64,000 bases of DNA from Amycolatopsis sp. EV170708-02-1 (GCF_022479115.1 NZ_CP092497.1:7874001-7938000); one strand, 5' to 3'; counted from the stretch's first letter, positions 8,344 to 15,740 are shown. The notes: generated by a model not told the origin, from the letters alone. Program-made: numbers and translations.

Positions 8344-9077
8344 AGGCCGGACTCCAGCGTGCGCACCAGGATGGCGCCGCAGTTCTCGCACTGGATGACG
8401 TTGTCCTCCGGGGCCGCCTTGATCTCGGCGATCTCGCGGCGGTCGATGTCCAGCTGGCAGGCGCCGCAGCGGCGGGCCCGCAGCAACGCCGCGCCGATGC
8501 CCTTGTGGGCCCGGACCCGCTCGTAGAGCTTCAGCAGGTCTTCCGGGAAACGCGGCAGGAGCTTGGCGCGGTCTTCGTCACGGCGTGCCTTCGTGGTGTC
8601 GAGATCGGTGAAGTGCTCGTCGCGGCGGCCGATGGCTTCGGCGACCTCGGCCTCGGCCTTCGCGACCTCGGCGCTGGTGCGCTGGGCGTCGAGTTCGAGC
8701 GCCTCGCGGCGTTCCATCAGTTCGAGCAGGTCGTCCTCCAGCGCGGACTGACGCCGGCTGAGGCTGTTCAGCTCGTGCTCGATGTCGGTCATCTGCTTCG
8801 CCGCGACGGAACCCGATTCGAGGAGCTTGCGGTCGCGGTCTCCGCGAGCGCGCACCGACTCGATCTCCTTCTCCTGGCGGGCGATCTCGCGGTCGAGGTC
8901 GGACGCCGCCGTCTGGACCGAGACCAGCGCGTCACGTCGTTCGCGCACCGTCTTCTCGCCCGCGTCGATCTCGGCGATCTCCGGCAGGGTTCGGCGACGG
9001 TGGGCGGTACGCGAGAGTTCCGCGTCCACCTTCGCGAGTTCGAGCAGCTGGCGCTGGACGGCGGGGTCGGCCTTCAC
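8340..9077 (-). CDS. C4-type zinc ribbon protein with long coiled coil (Rv2229c-like)
   Basis: 245 residues. Positions 10-180 are a heptad-rich, charged coiled coil (for example [18 protein letters not shown]). The C-terminus is a zinc ribbon with CGACQLDI and, about 20 residues later, CENCGAIL, giving four cysteines. The GTG start at 9077 has AAGGAG six bases upstream, which settles it over upstream in-frame codons. The family is conserved next to the RNase H and Nif3 genes in actinobacteria; its biochemical role is not established, but a nucleic-acid or chaperone adaptor function is often suggested. It is coupled to the RNase H gene by a GTGA overlap. Confidence 0.85.
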   Translation of the reverse strand: MKADPAVQRQLLELAKVDAELSRTAHRRRTLPEIAEIDAGEKTVRERRDALVSVQTAASDLDREIARQEKEIESVRARGDRDRKLLESGSVAAKQMTDIEHELNSLSRRQSALEDDLLELMERREALELDAQRTSAEVAKAEAEVAEAIGRRDEHFTDLDTTKARRDEDRAKLLPRFPEDLLKLYERVRAHKGIGAALLRARRCGACQLDIDRREIAEIKAAPEDNVIQCENCGAILVRTLESGL

Positions 9078-9094
9078 GGTGCTCCTTGGAGTTC

Positions 9095-9915
9095 TTAGTG
9101 CTCGGTTCGGGTGGCCCGTAGCGTCCACGGGTCGGTGCACCTCGTGGAGACGTGAACGTCGACGTTACCCGCAAACGCGGCACGGACGACGCCCGAGGCT
9201 TGCTCGCACCACGGCCACTCGCTCGCCCAGTGCGTGACGCCGACCAGGGCGGGGACTTGGGCGATGTCGGCGAGGTGCTCGCCGGCGGGATGATGCCGGA
9301 GATCGGCGGTGACGTACGCGTCGACCCCGGCGGCTGTGGCCCGCTTGAGATAGCTGTCGCCGGAGCCGCCGGAGACGGCGACGCGGCGGATCGGGCGGGC
9401 CGGATCGCCCGCGCCGTAGACGCCGGGTTCCGTACGGGGCAGGGCGTTCGCGACGCGTTCGACGAAGGCGGAGAACGGTTCGGGCGCGGGCAGTTCGCCG
9501 ATGCGGCCGATGCCGGTGACGCCGTCTTCGCGGGGTCGAGCGGGCCGAGAACGGTCAGGCCGATGGCGTCGGCGAGCGCGTCGGAGACACCGGGCGAGGC
9601 GGAATCGGCGTTGGTGTGCGCGCAGTAGAGGGCGACGCCGGCGCGGATCAGGCGGTGCACGAGGCGCCCCTTCGTGCTGTCCGCCGGCACGCCGTGGACG
9701 CCGCGCAGCAGCAGCGGATGGTGCGCGACGATCAGCTGGGCGCCCCCGGCGATCGCCTCGTCGACGGTCTCGTCGACCGGGTCGACGCAGAACAGGACCT
9801 TGTCCACGTGCTCGGCCGGGTCGCCGCAGACGAGTCCGACGGCGTCCCACGATTCGGCGAGCTCGGGCGGATACGCCTGCTCCAGGGCGGCGATGACTTC
9901 GGCTAGCGCGGGCAC
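9095..9915 (-). pseudogene. Nif3-like dinuclear metal protein, broken by a -1 frameshift
   Basis: The N-terminal half reads from GTG 9915 ([20 protein letters not shown], then the metal-site motif [10 protein letters not shown] and [10 protein letters not shown]) to about 9535. The C-terminal half ([47 protein letters not shown]) continues in another frame to the stop at 9095. One extra base in the GGGG at 9532-9535 restores a 273-residue protein joined as [10 protein letters not shown]. The family is a hexameric GTP cyclohydrolase I type 2/NIF3-like protein of unclear role. Given five similar breaks in this window, a sequencing error is more likely than a real mutation. ATG 9948 is an alternative start. 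Confidence 0.8.
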
Positions 9916-9946
9916 CCGGGGATTTTCGCATGTAGCGTTTCCGGGC

Positions 9947-10501
9947 ATGCGACTTCGGGTGCTCTGTGCCGCTTCGCTCCTTCTCCTGGTGTTACCCGCG
10001 CCGGCTTCGGCGTCTCCGGGGCTCTGGGAACTGACCGATCTGGCCGCTCAGCGCGTGCAGATCGCCGACAAGGTCGCGGCCGCGAAGTTCGGCACGCCGT
10101 CGCCGATCGACGATCCGGTGCGCGAACAGCAGATCCTCGATTCGGTGGCCGCGAAGGCGCCCGGCCTCGGTCTCGACCCGTCCGCTGTGGTGCGGTTCTT
10201 CCGCGACCAGATCGAGGCGAACAAGGTCGTGCAGCGCGGGCTGTACGCGCGGTGGACCGAGCACCCGGGCACGCGGCCGCCCGAACGACCCGATCTGGGG
10301 ACCGAGGTGCGGCCGGTGATCGACCGGCTCAACACGGGTCTGCTCACCGAACTCGCGGAGACACGGGACGCGCGGGCACGGCGGTCGTGCGATGCGCGGC
10401 TCGCGGTCACGGTGCGGCTGGTCGACGCGCGGCGCGGGCTGGACCGGTTGCACTCGGGGGCGCTTTCGGAGGCTGTCGGGTCGGCCTGTTCCCGCTCCTG
10501 A
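9947..10501 (+). CDS. Secreted chorismate mutase, AroQ-gamma type
   Basis: 184 residues. The first 23 or so ([20 protein letters not shown]) are a Sec signal peptide ending near ASA. The mature part resembles the periplasmic/secreted chorismate mutase Rv1885c: [18 protein letters not shown], then [35 protein letters not shown] and [10 protein letters not shown]. These carry the Arg, Lys and Gln residues typical of AroQ active sites. The two Cys residues (in SCDAR and SACS) could form a disulfide. The enzyme rearranges chorismate to prephenate; why it is exported in actinobacteria is not settled. It is divergent from Nif3, and its 3' end faces a dense repeat region. Confidence 0.85.
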   Translation: MRLRVLCAASLLLLVLPAPASASPGLWELTDLAAQRVQIADKVAAAKFGTPSPIDDPVREQQILDSVAAKAPGLGLDPSAVVRFFRDQIEANKVVQRGLYARWTEHPGTRPPERPDLGTEVRPVIDRLNTGLLTELAETRDARARRSCDARLAVTVRLVDARRGLDRLHSGALSEAVGSACSRS

Positions 10502-10511
10502 CCTGCGGAAA

Positions 10512-10536
10512 GGGAGCAGGGGACCTTTGCTACCAC
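10512..10536 (+). repeat. Short dispersed repeat, AGCAAGGGACCTTTGCT family
   Basis: A near-palindromic element followed by ACCAC. Eight copies occur in the window, on both strands, always intergenic; this one has GCAGGGG in place of GCAAGGG. Confidence 0.7.
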
Positions 10537-10545
10537 GGGCGCTCG

Positions 10546-10596
10546 GGGGGTGTGTGGAAATAGGGACGTTGAGTGTCCCTATTTCCACACACCCCC
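10546..10596 (+). repeat. Hairpin repeat with 22-bp perfect arms (GTGTGTGG family)
   Basis: Arms 10546-10567 and 10575-10596 are perfectly complementary around a 7-base loop GTTGAGT. The outer part is GGGGGTGTGTGGAAA and the inner part is AGGGAC/GTCCCT. Related copies are at 13354-13404 (inverted) and 45788-45834. Probably a bidirectional terminator; no U-tract follows. Confidence 0.8.
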
Positions 10597-10611
10597 TACC
10601 GCGAGTAAGTG

Positions 10612-10656
10612 ACTGTGTGGATTTCGGCGCGTTGGGTGACCTGAAGTCCATCCAGT
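10612..10656 (+). repeat. Degenerate copy of the ACTGTGTGGATTT hairpin
   Basis: The left arm ACTGTGTGGATTT is intact; the right arm has decayed to GAAGTCCATCCAGT. The central GCGTTGGGTGACC is shared, in inverted orientation, with the intact copy at 13295-13339. Confidence 0.6.
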
Positions 10657-10667
10657 GCCCGCGGCGG

Positions 10668-10692
10668 GAGAGCGAGGGACCTTTGCTACCAC
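10668..10692 (+). repeat. Short dispersed repeat, AGCAAGGGACCTTTGCT family
   Basis: Copy reading GAGAGCGAGGGACCTTTGCT, then ACCAC. It closes the composite block that recurs inverted at 13262. Confidence 0.7.
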
Positions 10693-10707
10693 TTGGGCCG
10701 CGGCCTG

Positions 10708-10762
10708 TGTCGCGAAAGCCACTTTCAGGACATCTGACGTCCCGAAAGTGGCTTTCGCGACA
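10708..10762. repeat. Hairpin repeat with 19-bp perfect arms (GAAAGCCACTTTC family)
   Basis: Arms TGTCGCGAAAGCCACTTTC (10708-10726) and its exact complement (10744-10762) enclose a 17-base loop that itself holds GGAC...GTCC. It lies between convergent genes and may act as a terminator. Confidence 0.75.
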
Positions 10763-10801
10763 TCTCGGCCTAACCTTCCCCGAGCCGCCGACCTGCAAAA
10801 A

Positions 10802-10826
10802 GAGAGCAAGGGACCTTTGCTACCAC
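10802..10826 (+). repeat. Short dispersed repeat, AGCAAGGGACCTTTGCT family
   Basis: A full-consensus copy (GAGAGCAAGGGACCTTTGCT, then ACCAC) a few bases from the stop of the leftward 106-residue gene. Confidence 0.75.
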
Positions 10827-10832
10827 CCCGGC

Positions 10833-11153
10833 TCAGTCCAGAGCCTTCGCGTCCTTGCTGATCGCCCACCGGCCGGCCGCGCGCATCACGCGCCCCGTCC
10901 ACAGCACCGCGCGATAGGCCTTCGTCGCCTGATCGGGGACGTCGGGCCGCACGACCTCGTACGGCGCGACGGACGCGCTCGACCGAAGGTGCAACGGCAT
11001 CCTGGTCATCGCCTCTTTCGGCGATCTCGCCTGGACGAAGTGATGCTCCGACAGGATCCGCCCGACCTCGTAGGGGTGCGGAAGCTTGACGGTGATGCGG
11101 TACCAGCGGAGCCCGGTTGCCGGCGACTCGACGCTGGGTGTTGGTGCGCTCAT
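10833..11153 (-). CDS. Conserved hypothetical protein, 106 residues
   Basis: A basic, probably cytoplasmic protein without signal peptide or membrane segment. It has LRWYRITVKLPHPYEVGRIL, then AMTRMPLHLRSSASVAPYEV and a Trp/Arg-rich C-terminus (AVLWTGRVMRAAGRWAISKD). I do not recognise a named domain. It is divergent from ptpA, where mycobacteria carry the PtpA-activating kinase gene ptkA, but it shows no kinase or HAD motif and is far too short to be that protein. Codon use and GC match the neighbours, supporting a real gene. Confidence 0.65.
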   Translation of the reverse strand: MSAPTPSVESPATGLRWYRITVKLPHPYEVGRILSEHHFVQARSPKEAMTRMPLHLRSSASVAPYEVVRPDVPDQATKAYRAVLWTGRVMRAAGRWAISKDAKALD

Positions 11154-11283
11154 ACGCGACCTTCCTGCGTGTTTCTCTCCAGGAGGTCTACTCCCGCTTC
11201 GTCCCGGCTTTCCAGCTTCGCGCGCCCGGTAGCCGTTCGGAGCCGGTGAGCGGTCGATCTCAGGCGGCCTTCACACTGATCAG

Positions 11284-11745
11284 GTGCTGCACATCGTCTT
11301 CGTCTGTTCCGGCAACATCTGCCGCTCCCCCATGGCCGAGCTCGTCTTCCGCGCGAAGGCCGAGGAGGCGGGTCTCGATCATCTCGTGCAGGTGTCCAGC
11401 GCGGGCACCGGCGGCTGGCACGTGGGCGAGGCCGCGGACAAGCGGGCCCGCGCGAAGCTGGCCGAACACGGTTACCCGACCGGCCACGTCGCGGCCGAGG
11501 TCGATCGCGGACATCTGGCCGCCGATCTGCTGCTCGCGGCGGACGAGGGGCACCTGTCGTTTCTCCGGCGCAAGGTGGCGGATCCGGCGAAGGTCCGCTT
11601 GCTGCGCGAATTCGATCCGGCCGCGCCCGAGGGCGCCGAGGTCCCGGACCCGTACTACGGCGAGGACGACGGTTTCGAGGACGTCCTCGGCATGATCGAG
11701 CGGGCCGTTCCGGGCCTGCTCGACTGGGTGCGCGCACACGCCTGA
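11284..11745 (+). CDS. ptpA: Low molecular weight protein-tyrosine phosphatase PtpA
   Basis: 153 residues. The P-loop CSGNICRS (C-x5-R-S) near the N-terminus and the general-acid loop DPYYGEDDGFEDVL near the C-terminus are diagnostic of LMW phosphotyrosine phosphatases. The Cys forms the phospho-enzyme and the Asp of DPYY protonates the leaving group. The order with SURF1 and CobD downstream matches Rv2234-Rv2236c, where PtpA is exported and acts on host proteins; here a housekeeping dephosphorylation role is more likely. Start GTG 11284 gives the canonical LHIVFVCSGN beginning. SURF1 follows after 23 bases, suggesting one transcript. Confidence 0.92.
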   Translation: MLHIVFVCSGNICRSPMAELVFRAKAEEAGLDHLVQVSSAGTGGWHVGEAADKRARAKLAEHGYPTGHVAAEVDRGHLAADLLLAADEGHLSFLRRKVADPAKVRLLREFDPAAPEGAEVPDPYYGEDDGFEDVLGMIERAVPGLLDWVRAHA

Positions 11746-11768
11746 GGCCGACCGCTTACCGTGGTGGG

Positions 11769-12590
11769 GTGCGGTTGAAGTTCCTGCTGAAGCCCGGGTG
11801 GCTGGCGTTGACGTTGGTGGTGTTCACCTTCGCCGTCACTTGCTTCACCCTGCTGGCGCCGTGGCAGTTCTCCCGCAACACCGAACGCGAGCACCAGAAC
11901 GCGGCGCTGCGGGAGTCGTTCTCCGGGCAGCCGCGCTCGCTGGAGGAGCTGCTCCCCAACGGAGCCGTGCCTGATCAGCGCACCGAATGGCACCTGGTCG
12001 CGATGAAGGGCACGTACCTGCCCGAGGGTGAGGTCGTGGCCCGGCTGCGCTCCGTACAGGGCGAAGCGGCCTACGAGGTCCTCACGCCGTTCCGGACCGT
12101 CGAGGGCACGGTCGTGCTGGTGGACCGCGGGTACGTCCGGCTCGACGACAAATCGCGCGCGCTCCCCTTCGCCCCGCCTCCCGCCGGAACGGTCGACATC
12201 GTCACGCGCGCCCGCCACGACGAGAAAGACGGGAAGAACCGCGACGCCTTCGCCGACGAGTCGACCGGCGGGAAACTGCAGAGCTACGTCGTCGATTCCC
12301 AGGTCGTCGCGCGGGCCGCGAAGCTGGACATCCGTCCGGGTTACTTCCAGCTCGATGTGAACCAGCCCGGCGTGTTGGGCGCGCTGCCGCTGCCGCAGAC
12401 CGACGCCGGACCGTTCTTCTCCTACGCCCTGCAGTGGATCGCGTTCGGCGCGATGGCGCTGATGGGGTGGCTGTACTTCACCGTCCGCGAGCTGAAGCCG
12501 GGCGGCGCGCTGGCCACGGAACGGCCGCAGCGGCGCAAGAGCGTCGCGCAGATGCTGGCCGAGGACGAACACTCCGAAGTGGCCACCTGA
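11769..12590 (+). CDS. SURF1 family protein (cytochrome oxidase assembly)
   Basis: 273 residues with the SURF1 layout: an N-terminal membrane segment (WLALTLVVFTFAVTCFTLLA) running into the family hallmark PWQFSRNTERE, a soluble middle containing VLVDRGYVRL, and a second membrane segment near residue 235 (ALQWIAFGAMALMGWLYF). SURF1 supports assembly or haem loading of aa3-type cytochrome oxidase. The hydrophilic C-terminal tail (RPQRRKSVAQMLAEDE) is typical of actinobacterial members. The gene lies 23 bases after ptpA, as in mycobacteria. A 9-bp-stem hairpin follows 11 bases after the stop. Confidence 0.88.
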   Translation: MRLKFLLKPGWLALTLVVFTFAVTCFTLLAPWQFSRNTEREHQNAALRESFSGQPRSLEELLPNGAVPDQRTEWHLVAMKGTYLPEGEVVARLRSVQGEAAYEVLTPFRTVEGTVVLVDRGYVRLDDKSRALPFAPPPAGTVDIVTRARHDEKDGKNRDAFADESTGGKLQSYVVDSQVVARAAKLDIRPGYFQLDVNQPGVLGALPLPQTDAGPFFSYALQWIAFGAMALMGWLYFTVRELKPGGALATERPQRRKSVAQMLAEDEHSEVAT

Positions 12591-12601
12591 TCTGACCCGA
12601 A

Positions 12602-12624
12602 AATGGACCTTTCGCAGGTCCATT
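12602..12624. terminator. Hairpin after SURF1
   Basis: AATGGACCT, loop TTCGC, AGGTCCATT: a perfect 9-bp stem with no U-tract, the usual form in high-GC actinobacteria. It sits between the SURF1 stop and the PaiB-like start at 12645. Confidence 0.65.
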
Positions 12625-12644
12625 CGGCATGATGCCCTTCGACC

Positions 12645-13265
12645 ATGCTGATTCACCCGTGGGACGCCGCCCACGACGACGCCGAATGGCGGGCCTGGCT
12701 CTCGACGCACGACTTCGGCCAGCTGATCGCCGGCGGCGTGGGCCGTGACCTGCCGATCGTCAACCCGGTGCACTTCGTCTACGACGGCGACCGGACGCTT
12801 CTGCTGCACCTCGCGCGCCCCAACCCCGTCTGGCCGCTGCTGGAGGAGCACCCGCGCGCGCTGCTCGCGGTGATCGACGAGCACACCTACATCCGCTCCG
12901 ACTGGAACACCCCGGCCGACCCGCCGCACGGCGTGCCCACGTCGTACTACTCGTCCGTCCAACTCGAATGCGACGTCCGGCTGATCGACGACGCCGCGGA
13001 GAAGGCCGCGCTCCTGGACCGGCAGCTCGCGCATTTCGAGCCCGGTTCGGGCAGGTCGGGGGTGAGCGCGACCGAGGCGCCGGACAAGCGGCTGCTCCCC
13101 GGCATCCGCGGGGTCGAACTGACCGTGACCGGGGTGCGGGCGAAGTTCAAGTTCGGCGGGAACAAGCAGCCGGGCGACCGGTCGCGGATCGCCGCGGAGC
13201 TCGCGCGGCGTGACGGGCCGATGGACGCACGGGCGCGGGCCCGGCTGGCGCAGCGGGAGCGGTAG
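12645..13265 (+). CDS. PaiB-like FMN-binding protein
   Basis: 206 residues of the PaiB/FMN-binding split-barrel family. Typical features are LPIVNPVHFVYDGD, LLLHLARPNPVWPLLEEHPRALLAV, the YIRSDW loop, VPTSYYSSVQLECDVRLIDD and the C-terminal LLPGIRGVELTVTGVRAKFKFGGNK with the KxKFGGNK-type end. PaiB is described as a negative regulator of sporulation and protease genes in Bacillus. In actinobacteria members are better viewed as flavin- or haem-binding oxidoreductase-like proteins of unproven role. No paiA acetyltransferase gene is adjacent. The stop codon touches the inverted composite repeat at 13262. Confidence 0.82.
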   Translation: MLIHPWDAAHDDAEWRAWLSTHDFGQLIAGGVGRDLPIVNPVHFVYDGDRTLLLHLARPNPVWPLLEEHPRALLAVIDEHTYIRSDWNTPADPPHGVPTSYYSSVQLECDVRLIDDAAEKAALLDRQLAHFEPGSGRSGVSATEAPDKRLLPGIRGVELTVTGVRAKFKFGGNKQPGDRSRIAAELARRDGPMDARARARLAQRER

Positions 13266-13283
13266 CAAAGGTCCCTTGCTCTC
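13262..13283 (-). repeat. Short dispersed repeat, AGCAAGGGACCTTTGCT family (inverted)
   Basis: Reads AGCAAAGGTCCCTTGCT on the plus strand, the complement of the 10.5-10.8 kb copies, and includes the stop codon of the PaiB-like gene. Confidence 0.75.
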
Positions 13284-13294
13284 CCGCCGTGGGC

Positions 13295-13339
13295 ACTGTG
13301 TGGATTTCGGGTCACCCAACGCACCAAAATCCACACAGT
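13295..13339 (-). repeat. ACTGTGTGGATTT hairpin repeat
   Basis: Intact 13-bp arms ACTGTGTGGATTT (13295-13307) and AAATCCACACAGT (13327-13339) around CGGGTCACCCAACGCACCA. A decayed copy in the other orientation is at 10612-10656. Confidence 0.75.
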
Positions 13340-13353
13340 CACCACGCGCAGTA

Positions 13354-13404
13354 GGGGGTGTGTGGATATAGGGACACTCAACGTCCCTATATCCACACAC
13401 CCCC
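13354..13404 (-). repeat. Hairpin repeat with 22-bp perfect arms (GTGTGTGG family, inverted)
   Basis: Arms 13354-13375 and 13383-13404 are perfectly complementary around ACTCAAC, the exact reverse complement of the GTTGAGT loop at 10568-10574. Arms differ from that copy by compensating changes (GGATATAGGG against GGAAATAGGG), so pairing has been kept. Confidence 0.8.
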
Positions 13405-13411
13405 GCCCCAA

Positions 13412-13435
13412 GTGGTAGCAAAGGTCCCTTGCTCC
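13412..13435 (-). repeat. Short dispersed repeat, AGCAAGGGACCTTTGCT family (inverted)
   Basis: GTGGTAGCAAAGGTCCCTTGCT, immediately downstream of the cobD stop. It forms the outer end of the inverted composite block. Confidence 0.75.
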
Positions 13436-13457
13436 CCCAGAGCCGGGAAACCGCAGG

Positions 13458-14411
13458 TCAGCGCCGTCGCCGCAGCCCGACGAGAGCCGCCAGCACCACC
13501 GAGCTGATCGCGCCCAGCCACCCGACCACCCGCGAGAGCTCCACGGCCCGCGTCACGTGCCCGGCGTCCGGGTTGCGGCCGATGCCGAGCACCGGCAGTT
13601 CCTCGACCCCGTGCGGATACACCGTCCGCCCGCCGACGCGGATCTCCAGCGCACCGGCGAAAGCGGCCTCGACGCGGCCGGCGTTCGGGCTCGGATGCGC
13701 GGCGGTGTCCCGCCGCCACGCCCGCCACGCGCCGCCCGCCGAGCCGCCGACGACCGGGGCCGCGAGCACGGTCAGCCCGGCCGCGACCCGGGTGGGCACC
13801 AGGTGGACGATTTCATCCAGCCGGGCGACGAGCCACCGGTACCGCTCGGGGCGGCCGCGGCCGATGCCGCGCAGCAGGCTGATCGCGCGCGAGCCGAGCA
13901 GCCCGGGTACACCGGCCAGCGCCCCCCACACCAGCGGCGCGATGACGACGTCCGCGGTGTTCTCGGCGAGGGTTTCCACCGAAGCGCGCGAGAGGCCGAT
14001 GACGCCGAGGTCGTCGGCGACCCGGGGGTCCAGCGTGGACAGTGTGCCGCGCGCGGTCTCGAGTTCGCCCTCTTCCAGGTCCCTGGCCAGCGAGGTGCCG
14101 TGCGCGGCCAGGCCGGCGGCGCCGAGGACGGCCCAGGTGGTCACCGCGGTCGTGGCCGCCTGCACGACGGGGCTGCGCCGTCCCGCCCGCTCGGCGAGCA
14201 CCCCCGCCAGCACGGCGGAGCCCGCGAGGCCGCCGGTCCACAGGACACCGGCCACCGGATGTTTCGACCGGACCTTCGCGTCCACCGCCGAAGCCGCCCT
14301 GGCGAACGCCGTCACCGGACGCCGCGACCGAGGGTCCCCGATCGCCCCGTCCGCGGCCACCCCCAACACCAAGCCGATCGCGCGCGCCGCGCTCACCGTC
14401 GCCCCCTGCAT
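13458..14411 (-). CDS. cobD: Adenosylcobinamide-phosphate synthase CobD/CbiB
   Basis: 317 residues, polytopic inner-membrane protein. Family features are the N-terminal GLVLGVAADGAIGDP, LSTLDPRVADDLGVIGLSRA, SVETLAENTADVVIAPLVWG (the highly conserved SxxxxENxxD motif), and the late AWRRDTAAHPSPNAGRVEAAFAG stretch, where HPSPNAG is diagnostic. The enzyme attaches the aminopropanol phosphate arm to adenosylcobyric acid in cobalamin synthesis. In mycobacteria it also follows ptpA and SURF1 in convergent orientation (Rv2236c). It starts 38 bases upstream of the gluconate regulator stop, on the same strand. Confidence 0.92.
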   Translation of the reverse strand: MQGATVSAARAIGLVLGVAADGAIGDPRSRRPVTAFARAASAVDAKVRSKHPVAGVLWTGGLAGSAVLAGVLAERAGRRSPVVQAATTAVTTWAVLGAAGLAAHGTSLARDLEEGELETARGTLSTLDPRVADDLGVIGLSRASVETLAENTADVVIAPLVWGALAGVPGLLGSRAISLLRGIGRGRPERYRWLVARLDEIVHLVPTRVAAGLTVLAAPVVGGSAGGAWRAWRRDTAAHPSPNAGRVEAAFAGALEIRVGGRTVYPHGVEELPVLGIGRNPDAGHVTRAVELSRVVGWLGAISSVVLAALVGLRRRR

Positions 14412-14449
14412 GCAGTATCCCTCGAAGACCTGCAGAGATTACTCGAAGA

Positions 14450-15145
14450 TCATCCGTCCAGAAGGACGGCCATCTCGTCACGCGCCTGGATGACGATGTC
14501 CCGCATCGCGCGTTCGGCCCGGTCAGGGTCACCGGCGTCGACGGCCGCCGCGACCTCGACGTGCAGGGCGACGGCCTCGGGCTGCGGCTCCTCCGGCATC
14601 AGCCCGTGCCCGGTGCGCCCGGCGAGCACCTCGGCGACGACCGCCGAAAGCTGCGCGAACATCGGATTCCGCGACGAGGACAGCAGCAGGTCGTGGAAGG
14701 CGACGTCGTGCCCGAGGAAGGTGGTGAGGTCCCGCCGGTGCGCCGTCTCCTCCAGCCGCTTCGCCAGGGCCCGGAGGCGACCACCCTCTTCCGGCGTCGC
14801 CCGCAGCGCGGCGTACCGGGCGGCGCACGGTTCCACGCCGGAACGCAGTTCGGTCAGGGTGCGCAGCGCGGTCTTCCGCTCGGAGCCGTCGAGCTGCCAG
14901 CGGAGCAGTCTCGGGTCGTAGTGGTTCCACTCTCTCGGCTCGCGGACGATCACCCCGACCCGGCGTTTGCTGCTGGTCAGGCACATCGTTTCGAGGACTC
15001 GCACCACCTCGCGCGCCACCGTGCGGGACGCGCCGAACCGCTCTTGGAGCTCCTCCGAGCGCAGCACGGAGCCCGGCGGGAGCTCCCCGTTCGCGATCGC
15101 GGAGCCGAGCGCGTCGAGCACTTCGGCATGCCTGTCGTTGCCCAC
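14450..15145 (-). CDS. GntR/FadR-family repressor of the gluconate genes
   Basis: 231 residues. The N-terminal winged helix (about 8-70) contains GSVLRSEELQERFGASRTVAREVVRVLE, and the C-terminal FCD domain has the metal-binding pattern with LTELRSGVEPCAARYAAL, GHDVAFHDLLL and, late, ALHVEVAAAVDAGDPDRA. It is divergent from gntK-gntP across 103 bases containing two AAGTAGTACTT palindromes, so repression relieved by gluconate or a phosphorylated derivative is inferred. GTG 15145 is the only start near the conserved N-terminus and has a weak ribosome site, so a leaderless message is possible. Confidence 0.85.
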   Translation of the reverse strand: MGNDRHAEVLDALGSAIANGELPPGSVLRSEELQERFGASRTVAREVVRVLETMCLTSSKRRVGVIVREPREWNHYDPRLLRWQLDGSERKTALRTLTELRSGVEPCAARYAALRATPEEGGRLRALAKRLEETAHRRDLTTFLGHDVAFHDLLLSSSRNPMFAQLSAVVAEVLAGRTGHGLMPEEPQPEAVALHVEVAAAVDAGDPDRAERAMRDIVIQARDEMAVLLDG

Positions 15146-15173
15146 CAGGCGACTCTAACGTTCTGACTCGATT

Positions 15174-15205
15174 AAGTAGTACTTGATGTTGCTTAAGTAG
15201 TACTT
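15174..15205. promoter_or_regulatory. Twin GntR-type operators overlapping the gntK promoter
   Basis: Two identical copies of the palindrome AAGTAGTACTT (15174-15184 and 15195-15205), centres 21 bp apart or two helical turns. The GT-N3-AC core is typical of FadR-subfamily GntR proteins. Copy 2 occupies the spacer of the predicted gntK promoter and copy 1 lies just upstream of its -35. Confidence 0.7.
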
Positions 15206-15217
15206 TTGAGCTGTACT
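15189..15217 (+). promoter_or_regulatory. Predicted gntK promoter
   Basis: TTGCTT (15189-15194), 17 bases, TGTACT (15212-15217), giving a leader of about 25 nt before the ATG at 15249. Its spacer contains a GntR operator. Confidence 0.5.
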
Positions 15218-15248
15218 CGTCCCGGCTACAACGACGTGGGAGGTACGG

Positions 15249-15740
15249 ATGACCGTCATCGTGGTGATGGGCGTTTCCGGCTCGGGCAAGACGACCGTGG
15301 GAACGGCACTCGCCGAACGCCTCGGCATCGACTACGCCGAAGCGGACACGTTCCATCCGAAGGCGAACATCGACAAGATGAGCTCCGGCCACCCGCTGAA
15401 CGACGAAGACCGGCAACCCTGGCTCGAAGCCATCGCCACCTGGATCTCCGACCATCAGTGCTCCGGCGGCGTCGTGACGTCTTCCGCGCTCAAGTATCGC
15501 TACCGCGACATCCTGCGTGGCGGCGGGAAAGTCTGGTTCCTGCACCTCCACGGCGACCGCGACCTGCTCGCCGATCGGATGAAGACCCGCTCCGGCCACT
15601 TCATGCCGGTGTCCCTTTTGGACTCCCAGCTCGCCGACCTCGAGCCGCTGCGGCCGGACGAGCACGGCCTCGTCGCCGACATCGCGAAGAAGCCGGAAGA
15701 GATCGTCGAAACCGCCCTTTCCGTTTTCAAGGACCGCTGA
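15249..15740 (+). CDS. gntK: Gluconokinase
   Basis: 163 residues. The Walker A loop GVSGSGKTTVG begins near residue 8. Characteristic gluconokinase segments follow: YAEADTFHPKANIDKMSSGHPLNDEDRQPW, split here as ADTFHPKANIDKM and HPLNDEDRQPWL, and SSALKYRYRDILR, with SGHFMPVSLLDSQLADLE near the end. It phosphorylates gluconate to 6-phosphogluconate for the pentose phosphate pathway. The start has GGGAGG nine bases upstream. The stop overlaps the gntP ATG (TGATG), so kinase and permease are translationally coupled. Confidence 0.93.
   Translation: MTVIVVMGVSGSGKTTVGTALAERLGIDYAEADTFHPKANIDKMSSGHPLNDEDRQPWLEAIATWISDHQCSGGVVTSSALKYRYRDILRGGGKVWFLHLHGDRDLLADRMKTRSGHFMPVSLLDSQLADLEPLRPDEHGLVADIAKKPEEIVETALSVFKDR

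Larger units (their letters stand above)
10502..10832. other. 331-bp repeat-rich intergenic region, no gene
   Basis: This gap between convergent genes contains no credible coding sequence. It holds three copies of the GAGCAAGGGACCTTTGCT element (10512-10536, 10668-10692, 10802-10826), a 22-bp-arm hairpin (10546-10596), a degenerate ACTGTGTGGATTT hairpin (10612-10656) and a 19-bp-arm hairpin (10708-10762). The stretch 10512-10692 recurs in inverted orientation at 13262-13435. Confidence 0.85.

Noticed and set aside
10392..13421. Recurring peptides of the type CVDFGALGD and RESKGPLLPL in frames crossing intergenic DNA
   Set aside because: They are translations of the dispersed palindromic repeats, not conserved protein segments.
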